Of a stretch of 6,675 nucleotides of DNA, positions 1 through 6,184 are shown piece by piece. A program made the translations under genes and the position numbers. Source of the stretch: Elioraea sp964533585 (GTDB lineage Bacteria; Pseudomonadota; Alphaproteobacteria; Acetobacterales; Acetobacteraceae). The stretch is from positions 1 to 6,675 of the forward strand of contig CAZHMM010000191.1 in assembly GCA_964533585.1 (NCBI GenBank). Reading direction: 5' to 3'. Each line of letters starts with the position of its first letter. Position 1 is the stretch's first letter. Under the pieces are notes generated by a model. It made no database searches, was not told where the DNA came from, and worked only from the letters and a program-made list of their open reading frames with translations.

Positions 1-1005
1 CCGCACGCGCGCCTTCAGCAGGCCGTGCATCAGGGTGCGCATCGTTGCGATGTCGTCGTTCACGCCCTTGAGCAGCACGGTCTGGCTGCCGAGCGGGATG
101 CCGGCATCCGCGAGCCGCGCGGTCGCCTCCGCCACCTCCGGCGTGAGTTCGTCCGGATGCGTGACGTGGATCGACATCCAGAGCGGGTGATAGCGGCGCA
201 GCATGCGCGTGAGGTCGCGCGTGATCCGCTGCGGCAGCACCACGGGCACCTTGGTGCCGATGCGCAGGAACTCGACATGCGGGATCGCGCGCAGCCGCGC
301 GAGCAGCCACTCGAGCTTCTCGGTCGCGATCGTCAGCGGATCGCCGCCCGAGAGCAGCACGTCGCGGATCTCGGGATGGGCGGCGATGTAGTCGATCCCG
401 CGCTGCCACTGCGTGGTCGAGAAGGTGTACTCGCCGCCGCCACCGACCATGCGGCTTCTCGTGCAGTAGCGGCAGTAGGTCGAGCAGAAGCCGGTGGCGA
501 GGAACAGCACGCGGTCGGGGTAGCGGTGCACGAGTCCCGGAACGGCGGCGTCATGATCCTCGCCGAGCGGATCATCCGCCTCGCCCGGCAGGCGCAGGTA
601 CTCGCCGTTCACCGGGATATGGGTGCGGCGTAGCCCCTGCGTCGCATCGTGCTCGTCGAGGAGGCTTGCATAGTAGGGCGTGATACCGACTGGCAGGGGC
701 CCGGTGTGCCGCGTGACTGCACTCTCTTCGTCGGCCGAGAGGCGGATGACGCGAGCAAGCCCGCGCAGGTCGCGGATGCGGTGCTGGAGCTGCCAGCGCC
801 AGTCGTTCCATTCCGCCGCCGTGGCGTCCGGCCAGAAGCGGCGGCGGAAGGCGCGCGAACGGGCCGATTGCGGGAACGCGGCACCGCGCTCGCGCTCCTT
901 GACCGTCGCGGCGAAGACCGGCCTGTCGAAGGCGCCCGCGCTGGCCGGCGCGGACGCCACGATGGATGGAGGTTCGGCTTCGGGGGCCTCGAGGTCGCGA
1001 TCCAT
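1..1005 (-). CDS. kamA: Lysine 2,3-aminomutase family radical-SAM enzyme (KamA), C-terminus beyond window
   Basis: The 335 visible codons encode the N-terminal and central part of a KamA-type aminomutase. The family uses S-adenosylmethionine, a [4Fe-4S] cluster and PLP to move the alpha-amino group of L-lysine to C3, giving beta-lysine; it is cytosolic. Seen here: the radical-SAM CxxxCxxC motif at C174, C178 and C181, followed by T182-R183, where R183 matches the substrate-carboxylate arginine of clostridial KamA. Also visible are the N-terminal WNDWRWQLQ block (66-74), ITPYY (108-112), PGLVHRYPDRVL (156-167), DVLLSGGDPL (215-224) and PVVLPQRIT (254-262). The PLP-lysine region (PGGGGK in the family) and the lysine-binding aspartates lie left of base 1 and cannot be checked. 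The ATG at 1005 has an AAGGGA ribosome binding site (1016-1021) 10 bases upstream. The N-terminal WNDW block favours KamA over the shorter EpmB, but exact substrate is not proven. Confidence 0.9.
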   Translation of the reverse strand, partial: MDRDLEAPEAEPPSIVASAPASAGAFDRPVFAATVKERERGAAFPQSARSRAFRRRFWPDATAAEWNDWRWQLQHRIRDLRGLARVIRLSADEESAVTRHTGPLPVGITPYYASLLDEHDATQGLRRTHIPVNGEYLRLPGEADDPLGEDHDAAVPGLVHRYPDRVLFLATGFCSTYCRYCTRSRMVGGGGEYTFSTTQWQRGIDYIAAHPEIRDVLLSGGDPLTIATEKLEWLLARLRAIPHVEFLRIGTKVPVVLPQRITRDLTRMLRRYHPLWMSIHVTHPDELTPEVAEATARLADAGIPLGSQTVLLKGVNDDIATMRTLMHGLLKARVR

Positions 1006-1015
1006 GGCGGCTTGT

Positions 1016-1021
1016 TCCCTT
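1016..1021 (-). promoter_or_regulatory. Ribosome binding site of kamA
   Basis: Read on the minus strand this is AAGGGA, 10 bases before the ATG at 1005. It supports that start in a region where the two other minus-strand frames also stay open through the gene. Confidence 0.6.
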
Positions 1022-1242
1022 CGACGCCCGTCTGTCGTGGGTCCGGCAGGCCCCCTGGCCGGGGTGCCGCGCGATGCGGCGTCGTGGCGCGGGCGCGTCG
1101 CCACCGGATTCGCTCCATAGTGCAAACGCCGATGAGTCGCCAGTATTTCCGCGCGCCTCCAGCAGCGTCGACGGGGCCACAAAAACCCATGAGCGCCAAC
1201 GGGTTGAGGACCCATGGCGGCCGGCACCGCCGACCGAAGCAG

Positions 1243-1270
1243 AATATATGCCTTGCGGATTTACTGTTAC
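1243..1270 (-). promoter_or_regulatory. Candidate sigma-70-like promoter facing kamA
   Basis: Read on the minus strand, a -10-like TATATT (1243-1248) is preceded by a 16-base spacer and a -35-like GTAACA (1265-1270, 4 of 6 consensus positions). It lies in the only AT-rich stretch of the window and points at kamA, which would give a leader of roughly 230 bases. This is pattern matching only; AT-rich DNA yields such matches easily. Confidence 0.3.
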
Positions 1271-1367
1271 GGTGATCATGAGCAAAGAGAATAAACAGGC
1301 GATTATTGAATAGCATCAGCCGCACCCCGCAACCGCCACCCGCCTGCGCAATGCGCGGCTCGCCTGG

Positions 1368-1386
1368 CGATCATCTCCCATGATCG
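1368..1386. repeat. Perfect short inverted repeat (7-base arms, 5-base spacer)
   Basis: CGATCAT (1368-1374) and ATGATCG (1380-1386) are exact reverse complements around CTCCC. Its place in the divergent promoter region makes it a possible operator for a dimeric regulator or a small hairpin. No function can be assigned from sequence, and a chance origin is possible. Confidence 0.35.
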
Positions 1387-1589
1387 GGCACCTGCATTCG
1401 CCGACCCACCGGCGCGATTGTGCGGACCGCCCCCAAGCCCGATCGTTGCCCCGCCGTGATGCACCGCCTGAAGGTCTCGCTGGCGTGGAATGCAGACCCG
1501 GTCCCTTCGGCAGGTCAGGGCAGCGCCCGACCCTGGCCAAGATGGCACCGGACGCTGGCAAGGCGGCGGCGAATGCCCAGATAGACAGC

Positions 1590-1612
1590 AGCGGGGCCGC
1601 AACGACCCCGCT
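1590..1612 (+). promoter_or_regulatory. Hairpin in the 5' leader of the superoxide dismutase gene
   Basis: AGCGGGG (1590-1596) pairs perfectly with CCCCGCT (1606-1612) around a 9-base loop. The stem ends 8 bases before the AGGAGG ribosome binding site at 1621. It could affect translation or mRNA stability of the dismutase. It matches no riboswitch class I recognise and is not followed by a T tract. Confidence 0.35.
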
Positions 1613-1620
1613 CTCATCTG

Positions 1621-1626
1621 AGGAGG
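1621..1626 (+). promoter_or_regulatory. Strong ribosome binding site of the superoxide dismutase gene
   Basis: AGGAGG matches the anti-Shine-Dalgarno sequence fully and lies 10 bases before the ATG at 1637. This start includes the complete twin-arginine signal peptide. Confidence 0.85.
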
Positions 1627-1636
1627 ACGCCAAGCC

Positions 1637-2359
1637 ATGCCAGTCTCCCGACGCGCCATGTTCCGGCTCGGCGCAGGTCTTGCGGCCGCGGCGCTCGCGC
1701 CGTCACCGCAGCTTGCCCTTGCCCAGCCCGCAGGACCGTTCACCCTGCCGCCACTGCCCTACGCCCCCGACGCCAACGAGGCGGCGATCGACACCCGGAC
1801 GATGGAGATCCATCACCGCTTCCACCATGGCGGGCAGGTGAACGGGCTCAATGCCGCCGTCGCCGAGCACAGCCGGATCGCGGCGATGCCGCTCGACCAG
1901 ATCCTGATGCGGCTGGCCGAGATGCCGGAGACGGTCCGCACCGCGATCCGCAACAACGGCGGCGGGCACGCCAACCACTCGATGTTCTGGGCGATCATGG
2001 GCGGGCGGGGCGGCGAACCGTCCGGCGACCTCGCTGCCGCCATCACCCGCGACTTCGGCGGGTTCAGCCAGTTCCGCGAGCGGTTCGACCGTGCCTCGAT
2101 GGGCGTGTTCGGCTCGGGCTGGGCGTTCGTGACGGTGGACCGGGATGGCCGGCTTGCGATTGCGCAGCGCCCGAACCAGGACACCCCGCTGATGGACGGC
2201 GAGCGGGTGCTGATGGGCAACGACCTGTGGGAGCACGCCTACTACCTGCGCTACCAGAACCGGCGCGCCGAGTATGTGCGCAATTGGTGGGCCGTGCTCG
2301 ACTGGGGCCGGATCGGTGAACGCTACGCAGCGGCGAAAGCCGGAACCCTGACCATCTGA
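1637..2359 (+). CDS. Tat-exported Mn-type superoxide dismutase with a glutamine at the gatekeeper tyrosine position
   Basis: A 240-residue member of the Fe/Mn superoxide dismutase family, which converts superoxide to oxygen and hydrogen peroxide. Residues 1-29 form a twin-arginine signal: S4-R5-R6 then F9, a hydrophobic Ala/Leu/Gly stretch, and an ALA|Q cleavage site after residue 29. The mature enzyme (about 211 residues, close to E. coli SodA) would act in the periplasm or outside the cell. All four metal ligands are visible: H59 (MEIHH), H114 (HANHSMFW), D196 and H200 (DLWEHAYY). The Mn-type outer-sphere glutamine is Q181 (NQDTPL) and the second-domain residues W162, E199 and Y203 are kept. 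By alignment to E. coli SodA, Q67 stands where gatekeeper Tyr34 is expected, while H63 (His30 in SodA) is kept. The gene converges on the DUF4167 gene. Family assignment is firm; Mn rather than Fe or cambialistic use is inferred. Confidence 0.95.
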   Translation: MPVSRRAMFRLGAGLAAAALAPSPQLALAQPAGPFTLPPLPYAPDANEAAIDTRTMEIHHRFHHGGQVNGLNAAVAEHSRIAAMPLDQILMRLAEMPETVRTAIRNNGGGHANHSMFWAIMGGRGGEPSGDLAAAITRDFGGFSQFRERFDRASMGVFGSGWAFVTVDRDGRLAIAQRPNQDTPLMDGERVLMGNDLWEHAYYLRYQNRRAEYVRNWWAVLDWGRIGERYAAAKAGTLTI

Positions 2360-2363
2360 AGCA

Positions 2364-2391
2364 GGCGGGGGAGGTCCAGGCCGCCCCCGCC
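2364..2391. terminator. GC-rich hairpin between convergent genes, possible bidirectional terminator
   Basis: GGCGGGGG (2364-2371) and CCCCCGCC (2384-2391) form a perfect 8-bp stem around a 12-base loop. The hairpin starts 5 bases after the dismutase stop and ends 8 bases before the stop of the convergent gene. Position favours termination for both strands, but no T tract follows on either side, so it may act with Rho or only protect 3' ends. Confidence 0.5.
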
Positions 2392-2398
2392 CCTCGCG

Positions 2399-2839
2399 TC
2401 ACTCGGCGCCGGCGGCCGGTTTCGGCTGGTCGCCCTCGCCCGACAGCGGCTGGGCAGAGCCGTTCGCACCCTCGCCGTGGCCGTTCATCGCCTGCTCGAC
2501 CGCCGCCTCGACGTCCGTCTCGCCCTCGTAGCCGTTCGGCCCGCGCCGCGGCTGCTGCGGTTGCGGGTTCTGCTGGCCTTGCATCTGCTGCATCGCGTTG
2601 AGGATGCGGAAGTAGTGCTCGGCATGCTGGAAGTAGCTCTCGGCCATCACGCGATCGCCGCCTGAGGTGGCGTCACGACCGAGCTGGAGATACTTCTCGA
2701 AGAGCTGCTGCGCGGTGCCGCGCAGCCGGACATCGGGACCATTGGAATCGAACACATGGTTGCGATTCATCGGCTGATGCCGGTGCTGATGGCGGCCCGC
2801 CTGGTGATGGCCGCGCCCGCGCATGCGCTTAAGGTTCAT
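2399..2839 (-). CDS. DUF4167 domain protein, function unknown
   Basis: This 146-residue protein belongs to the DUF4167 family of Alphaproteobacteria, usually found beside prmC and prfA as it is here. The conserved core spans about residues 31-82, with SNGPDVRLRGTAQQ near 32-45, then LARDA-like LGRDATSGGD (53-62) and VMAESYFQHAEHYFRIL (64-80), probably alpha-helical. The N-terminal 28 residues are basic and rich in His, Arg and Gln (six His), which would suit nucleic-acid binding (inference). The tail after residue 84 is a low-complexity Gln/Pro/Gly/Glu region, probably disordered. No catalytic motif or signal peptide is seen. The start at 2839 gives the usual KRMRGR N-terminus; its ribosome binding site is weak (GAAACGAG region). 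It lies 148 bases downstream of prmC and may be transcribed with it or from its own promoter. The biochemical role is not known to me. Confidence 0.85.
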   Translation of the reverse strand: MNLKRMRGRGHHQAGRHQHRHQPMNRNHVFDSNGPDVRLRGTAQQLFEKYLQLGRDATSGGDRVMAESYFQHAEHYFRILNAMQQMQGQQNPQPQQPRRGPNGYEGETDVEAAVEQAMNGHGEGANGSAQPLSGEGDQPKPAAGAE

Positions 2840-2902
2840 CTCGTTTCACGTCTGCCGTTGTTGTCGCAGCGTCTCCACCCGGCATCCCCGGGCGCCCCAA
2901 GA

Positions 2903-2947
2903 CCGCCACTGGCGGCCTGCCCATGAGGCCGGGGCCCTTTCCGGGCC
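2903..2947 (-). terminator. Two small hairpins between prmC and the DUF4167 gene, weak terminator candidates
   Basis: In the 148-base gap, GGCCC/GGGCC (2933-2937 with 2943-2947) and CCGCC/GGCGG (2903-2907 with 2911-2915) can each form a 5-bp stem with a short loop. On the minus strand the second is followed by GTCTTGGGG, not a true T tract. They could attenuate read-through from prmC, but stems this short are common at this GC content. Confidence 0.25.
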
Positions 2948-2987
2948 GATCCGGCGACGCGTCCCTCTCGCTGGGCCTCGCCGCACC

Positions 2988-3872
2988 CTAGTCTGCGATC
3001 CGCGGCTCGCCAACCGTTTTTTCCGCGTGGCGGAGGACGATCGCGCGCGCAACTCCGCCCAAATCCTGCCGCAATCGGCCGACCGCGAGCCGGCACGCTT
3101 CCGCCAAGCTGCTGACCTCCGCCGCTTGGCCTGCGCCGAGTTCGAGCACCGCAACCCCATTCGGAGCAAGGATGCGCGGCAGATCCGCGAGGATCGCGCG
3201 GTAGGCGCCGAGTCCGTCCGGCCCGCCGTCGAGGGCGGCACGAGGGTCATGCTCGCGCACCTCGGGCGCGAGCGAGGCGATCTCGGCGGTCGGGATATAG
3301 GGCGGATTGGCGAGCACGAGGTCGAAGCTGCCGGCGAGCGCGGCCGACCAGTCGGCGCAGAGGAACATCACCCGGCCTTCCAGGTCCGCTCGCTCGGCAT
3401 TGGCGCGCGCGACCGCGAGCGCGGCGGCTGAGCGGTCGACGCCAATCCCGATCGCGCCGGGCAGCTCGGTCAGCGCGGCAAGCAGCAGCGCACCCGACCC
3501 GGTGCCCAGATCGAGCACGCGCCGCACGGCGCCGCGGTCCGGCAGGGCGGCGAGCGCGGCCTCGATCAGCGTCTCACTGTCGGGCCGGGGGATCAGCACG
3601 TCCGGCGTGACGATCAGATCGAGCGTCCAGAAGCCGCGTGTGCCAGTGAGATGTGCGGCCGGCACATGGGCGGCGCGGCGCGCGACCAGGTCGCGGAACC
3701 GCGCTGCCGCCGCCACGCCGACAGGCCCGCGCGCCTCCATCGTCAGCAGGCCAGGCGCGCGGCCGAGCACGTGGCCGAGCAGCAGCCGTGCCTCGCGCCG
3801 AGGCTCCTCGATGCCGGCTGCGCGCAGCATGCCTCCGGCCTCGCAAAGCAGCGACCCGATCGTGTCCGTCAC
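2988..3872 (-). CDS. prmC: Release factor glutamine methyltransferase PrmC
   Basis: A 294-residue class I S-adenosylmethionine-dependent methyltransferase that N5-methylates the glutamine of the GGQ motif in release factors RF1 and RF2, improving peptide release at stop codons. It is cytosolic. An N-terminal helical release-factor-binding domain (about 1-80, with EEPRREARLLL at 22-32) is followed by IPRPDSE (94-100), the SAM-binding loop DLGTGSGALL (121-130), the acidic end of strand two at D146, and the catalytic NPPY signature (189-192). Length and order are normal for the family. Translation starts with GTG at 3872, sharing 4 bases (GTGA) with the stop of prfA; a purine-rich GGAAGGGG (3874-3881) sits only 1 base upstream, so reinitiation after prfA is likely the main route. 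The pairing with prfA, its substrate, is classical. Confidence 0.95.
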   Translation of the reverse strand: MTDTIGSLLCEAGGMLRAAGIEEPRREARLLLGHVLGRAPGLLTMEARGPVGVAAAARFRDLVARRAAHVPAAHLTGTRGFWTLDLIVTPDVLIPRPDSETLIEAALAALPDRGAVRRVLDLGTGSGALLLAALTELPGAIGIGVDRSAAALAVARANAERADLEGRVMFLCADWSAALAGSFDLVLANPPYIPTAEIASLAPEVREHDPRAALDGGPDGLGAYRAILADLPRILAPNGVAVLELGAGQAAEVSSLAEACRLAVGRLRQDLGGVARAIVLRHAEKTVGEPRIAD

Positions 3873-4942
3873 GCCCCTTCCGCGAGCAGCGCCGCCTGAT
3901 CCTCGGCCGTCAGCGCGTCGATCAGCTCATCGAGCTCACCGGCGAGGATGCGGTCGATCTTATGCAGTGTCAGGCCGATGCGGTGGTCCGTCACGCGCCC
4001 CTGCGGCACGTTGTAGGTGCGGATGCGCTCGGAGCGGTCACCGGTGCCGACCTGGCTGCGGCGGAGATCCGATCGCGCGGACGCTTTCGCCTCGCGCTCG
4101 CGCTCGTAGAGTTTGGCGCGCAGGATCTTCATCGCCCGCGCGCGATTCTTGTGCTGGCTCTTCTCGTCCTGACACGAGACGACGATGCCCGTCGGCAGGT
4201 GGGTGAGGCGCACCGCGCTCTCGGTCTTGTTCACATGCTGGCCGCCGGCGCCGGAGGCGCGGAACACGTCGATGCGCAGATCGGCGTCGTTGACGTGCAC
4301 GTCCACCTCCTCGGCCTCGGGCAGCACCGCGACGGTCGCGGTGGAGGTGTGGATGCGACCCTGGCTCTCGGTCACCGGCACGCGCTGCACGCGATGCACA
4401 CCGCTCTCGTATTTCAGCCGCGCGAACACGTCCGTGCCGGTGATCTCGGCCACCGCCTCGCGATAGCCGCCGAGATCATTCTCGGAGACATCGAGCACCT
4501 CGAAGCGCCAGCCGCGCGCCTCGGCGTAGCGGCGGTACATGGCGAACAGGTCGGCGGCGAACAGCGCGGCCTCGTCGCCACCGGTGCCGGCGCGCACCTC
4601 GAGAATGGCATTGCGTCGGTCGGCCTCGTCGCGCGGCAGGAGAGCGAGGCGCACGGCATGGTCGAGGGCGGCGACCCGCTCGTCGAGCGCGTGCACCTCC
4701 TCGGCAGCCATGGCGCGCAGCTCGGCATCGGCGCTCGCGTCCGCGGCCATCGCGCGCGCCTCGGCGAGTTCGCGCTCGGCGCGGCGCAGGGCGGCGACCT
4801 GGTCGGCCACAGCCTCGATCTCGGCGAGCTCGCGCGAGGCGGTGACATAAGCGGCACCGTCGAGCCCTCCGGCGAGTTTCGCGCGCAGCTCTTCGGCGCG
4901 CGAGAGTACGCGGTCGAGGCGGTGGGCGAAGCTGTCGCTCAT
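3869..4942 (-). CDS. prfA: Peptide chain release factor 1
   Basis: A 357-residue class I release factor, close to the usual RF1 length of about 360. It reads UAA and UAG in the ribosomal A site and triggers peptidyl-tRNA hydrolysis. The N-terminal coiled-coil-like region (about 1-100, rich in Ala/Glu/Arg) is followed by the RF1 family block RAGTGGDEAALFA (117-129). The anticodon-like P-V-T tripeptide is at 189-191 within VHRVQRVPVTESQGRIHTS; a PxT rather than SPF marks RF1 instead of RF2. The GGQ catalytic motif is at 233-235, with Q235 the site methylated by PrmC. The ATG at 4942 overlaps the hisS stop by 4 bases (ATGA), and no strong ribosome binding site precedes it, consistent with coupling to hisS. 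All key residues are intact. Confidence 0.97.
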   Translation of the reverse strand: MSDSFAHRLDRVLSRAEELRAKLAGGLDGAAYVTASRELAEIEAVADQVAALRRAERELAEARAMAADASADAELRAMAAEEVHALDERVAALDHAVRLALLPRDEADRRNAILEVRAGTGGDEAALFAADLFAMYRRYAEARGWRFEVLDVSENDLGGYREAVAEITGTDVFARLKYESGVHRVQRVPVTESQGRIHTSTATVAVLPEAEEVDVHVNDADLRIDVFRASGAGGQHVNKTESAVRLTHLPTGIVVSCQDEKSQHKNRARAMKILRAKLYEREREAKASARSDLRRSQVGTGDRSERIRTYNVPQGRVTDHRIGLTLHKIDRILAGELDELIDALTAEDQAALLAEGA

Positions 4943-6177
4943 CGTCTGAGGCGCGTGGCGAGGTCGGCGATCGGCACTTCGTGCTGCGCGCCGGTCGCCA
5001 AATCCTTCACCTGGGCCACGCCGGCGGCGAGTTCGCTCTCGCCGAGGATCACGGCGGCGCGGGCGCCGCTCTTGTTCGCACGCTCCATGCGGCGCTTCAG
5101 ATTGCCACGGAACGCCATCTCGGCGCGGATCGAGGCGGCACGCAGCGCGGTGAGCACGGAGATTGCGGCCGCCTCGGCAGCCTCGCCGACAGGGATGATG
5201 GCGACAGGCGGTTCGGGCGGCGGCACCTCGCCTGTCAGCATGGCGAGGCGCTCGATGCCGGCGGCCCAGCCGACCGCGGGGGTGGGTGGGCCGCCCATCT
5301 CCTCGACCAGCCCGTCGTAGCGGCCGCCGGCCATCACCGTGCCCTGGGCGCCGAGCCTGTCCGTGACGAACTCGAAGGCCGTGTGGCTGTAGTAGTCAAG
5401 GCCCCGCACGATGCGCGGGTTCACCCGGAAGGGGACGCCGAAGGTGGCGAGGTGGCGCTGCAGCGCCTCCCAGTGCGCGCGCGCCGTCTCGGTCAGGTAG
5501 GGGAAGATGTCGGGCGCGTCGGCGACGATCGCGCGGTCGGTCTCGTCCTTGCTGTCGAGCACGCGCAGCGGGTTGCGGTGCAGCCGCGCGCGGCTGTCCT
5601 CGGAGAGCCTCGCCTCGTGGGCGGAGAGGAAGGCGATCAGAGCGGCGCGGTAGGTGGTGCGGCTCTCGCGGTCGCCAAGCGTGTTGATCTCGAGGATCGT
5701 ACCGTCGGCAACGCCCAGGGCCTCGAGGATCGCCCGGCCGCAGGCGATGATCTCGGCGTCGGCCAGCGGCTCGGCAGAACCGACGGTCTCGATGCCGATC
5801 TGGTGGAACTGGCGGTAGCGGCCCTTCTGCGGGCGCTCGTAGCGGAACATCGGCCCGGCGTAGAACACCTTCTGCGGCAGCGACTGGGTCAGGCCGTTCG
5901 AGACAAGTGCGCGGCACACGCCGGCGGTGTTCTCGGGGCGGAGCGTGATGCTCTCGCCGCCACGGTCCTCGAAGCTGTACATCTCCTTGGTGACGACGTC
6001 GGAGGTGTCGCCGAGCGAGCGGGTGAACACGCGCGTGTCCTCGATCACCGGGGTCTGCCATTCCTCGAAGCCCCAGGTCTCGGCGATGCGGCGCGCGGTC
6101 TCGGCCACGTGGCGGTGGCGGCGCATCTCCTCGCCGATCAGGTCACGGGTGCCACGGATGGGTTGCAGGGCGCTCAT
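4939..6177 (-). CDS. hisS: Histidyl-tRNA synthetase
   Basis: A class II aminoacyl-tRNA synthetase that charges tRNA-His, acting in the cytosol. With the ATG at 6177 it has 412 residues, normal for bacterial HisRS, and begins MSALQPIRGTRDL, which fits the family N-terminus. Motif 2 is seen as MFRYERPQKGRYRQFHQ (110-126), the HisRS-specific histidine-binding LDYY at 260-263, and motif 3 as AGGRYDGL (283-290) with GIERL (307-311). The C-terminal anticodon-binding domain follows from about residue 325. An in-frame TTG at 6213 would add 12 residues that do not resemble the family, so I prefer 6177. Neither start has a Shine-Dalgarno sequence, so initiation may be leaderless or unusual. It is first of a hisS-prfA-prmC cluster joined by 4-base overlaps. 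Confidence 0.96.
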   Translation of the reverse strand: MSALQPIRGTRDLIGEEMRRHRHVAETARRIAETWGFEEWQTPVIEDTRVFTRSLGDTSDVVTKEMYSFEDRGGESITLRPENTAGVCRALVSNGLTQSLPQKVFYAGPMFRYERPQKGRYRQFHQIGIETVGSAEPLADAEIIACGRAILEALGVADGTILEINTLGDRESRTTYRAALIAFLSAHEARLSEDSRARLHRNPLRVLDSKDETDRAIVADAPDIFPYLTETARAHWEALQRHLATFGVPFRVNPRIVRGLDYYSHTAFEFVTDRLGAQGTVMAGGRYDGLVEEMGGPPTPAVGWAAGIERLAMLTGEVPPPEPPVAIIPVGEAAEAAAISVLTALRAASIRAEMAFRGNLKRRMERANKSGARAAVILGESELAAGVAQVKDLATGAQHEVPIADLATRLRR

Positions 6178-6184
6178 GGCGCCG

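Larger units (their letters stand above)
1006..1636. other. Divergent intergenic region between kamA and the superoxide dismutase gene; no gene seen
   Basis: About 630 bases separate two divergently read genes. Open frames exist on both strands, as expected at this GC content, but none has a recognisable protein family, a good ribosome binding site or a coherent domain, so I call no gene. The stretch includes an AT-rich patch (about 1241-1320, 31 G/C of 80), a perfect 7-base inverted repeat (1368-1386) and a hairpin just before the dismutase ribosome binding site. It probably carries the promoters and untranslated leaders of both flanking genes. A short unrecognised or decayed gene cannot be excluded. 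Confidence 0.6.

Noticed and set aside
25..1275. Plus-strand frames at 25-633 and 649-1275
   Set aside because: They lie opposite kamA or its leader and show no recognisable domain.
1278..1313. 11-codon frame in the AT-rich patch
   Set aside because: No ribosome binding site and too short to judge; kept only as part of the AT-rich island observation.
572..1325. Two long minus-strand frames (572-1285 and 609-1325) around the kamA start
   Set aside because: They are out of frame with the KamA reading, which holds the CxxxCxxC motif and a ribosome binding site; their proteins are Arg/Pro-rich without a family.
1543..1559. Possible sigma-54 promoter (TGGCAC) upstream of the dismutase gene
   Set aside because: The -24-like half is present, but the -12 half is not TTGC at the required spacing.
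1303..1743. Minus-strand frames of 146 and 105 codons and a plus-strand frame (1380-1841) in the kamA-sod gap
   Set aside because: The 146-codon and plus-strand frames run into the dismutase gene, and none has a recognisable family or clear ribosome binding site. The 105-codon frame has a short hydrophobic stretch, which is not enough to call a gene.
3653..5320. 555-codon plus-strand open frame running opposite prmC, prfA and hisS
   Set aside because: It is fully antisense to well-recognised genes, resembles no family, and long antisense frames are expected at this GC content.
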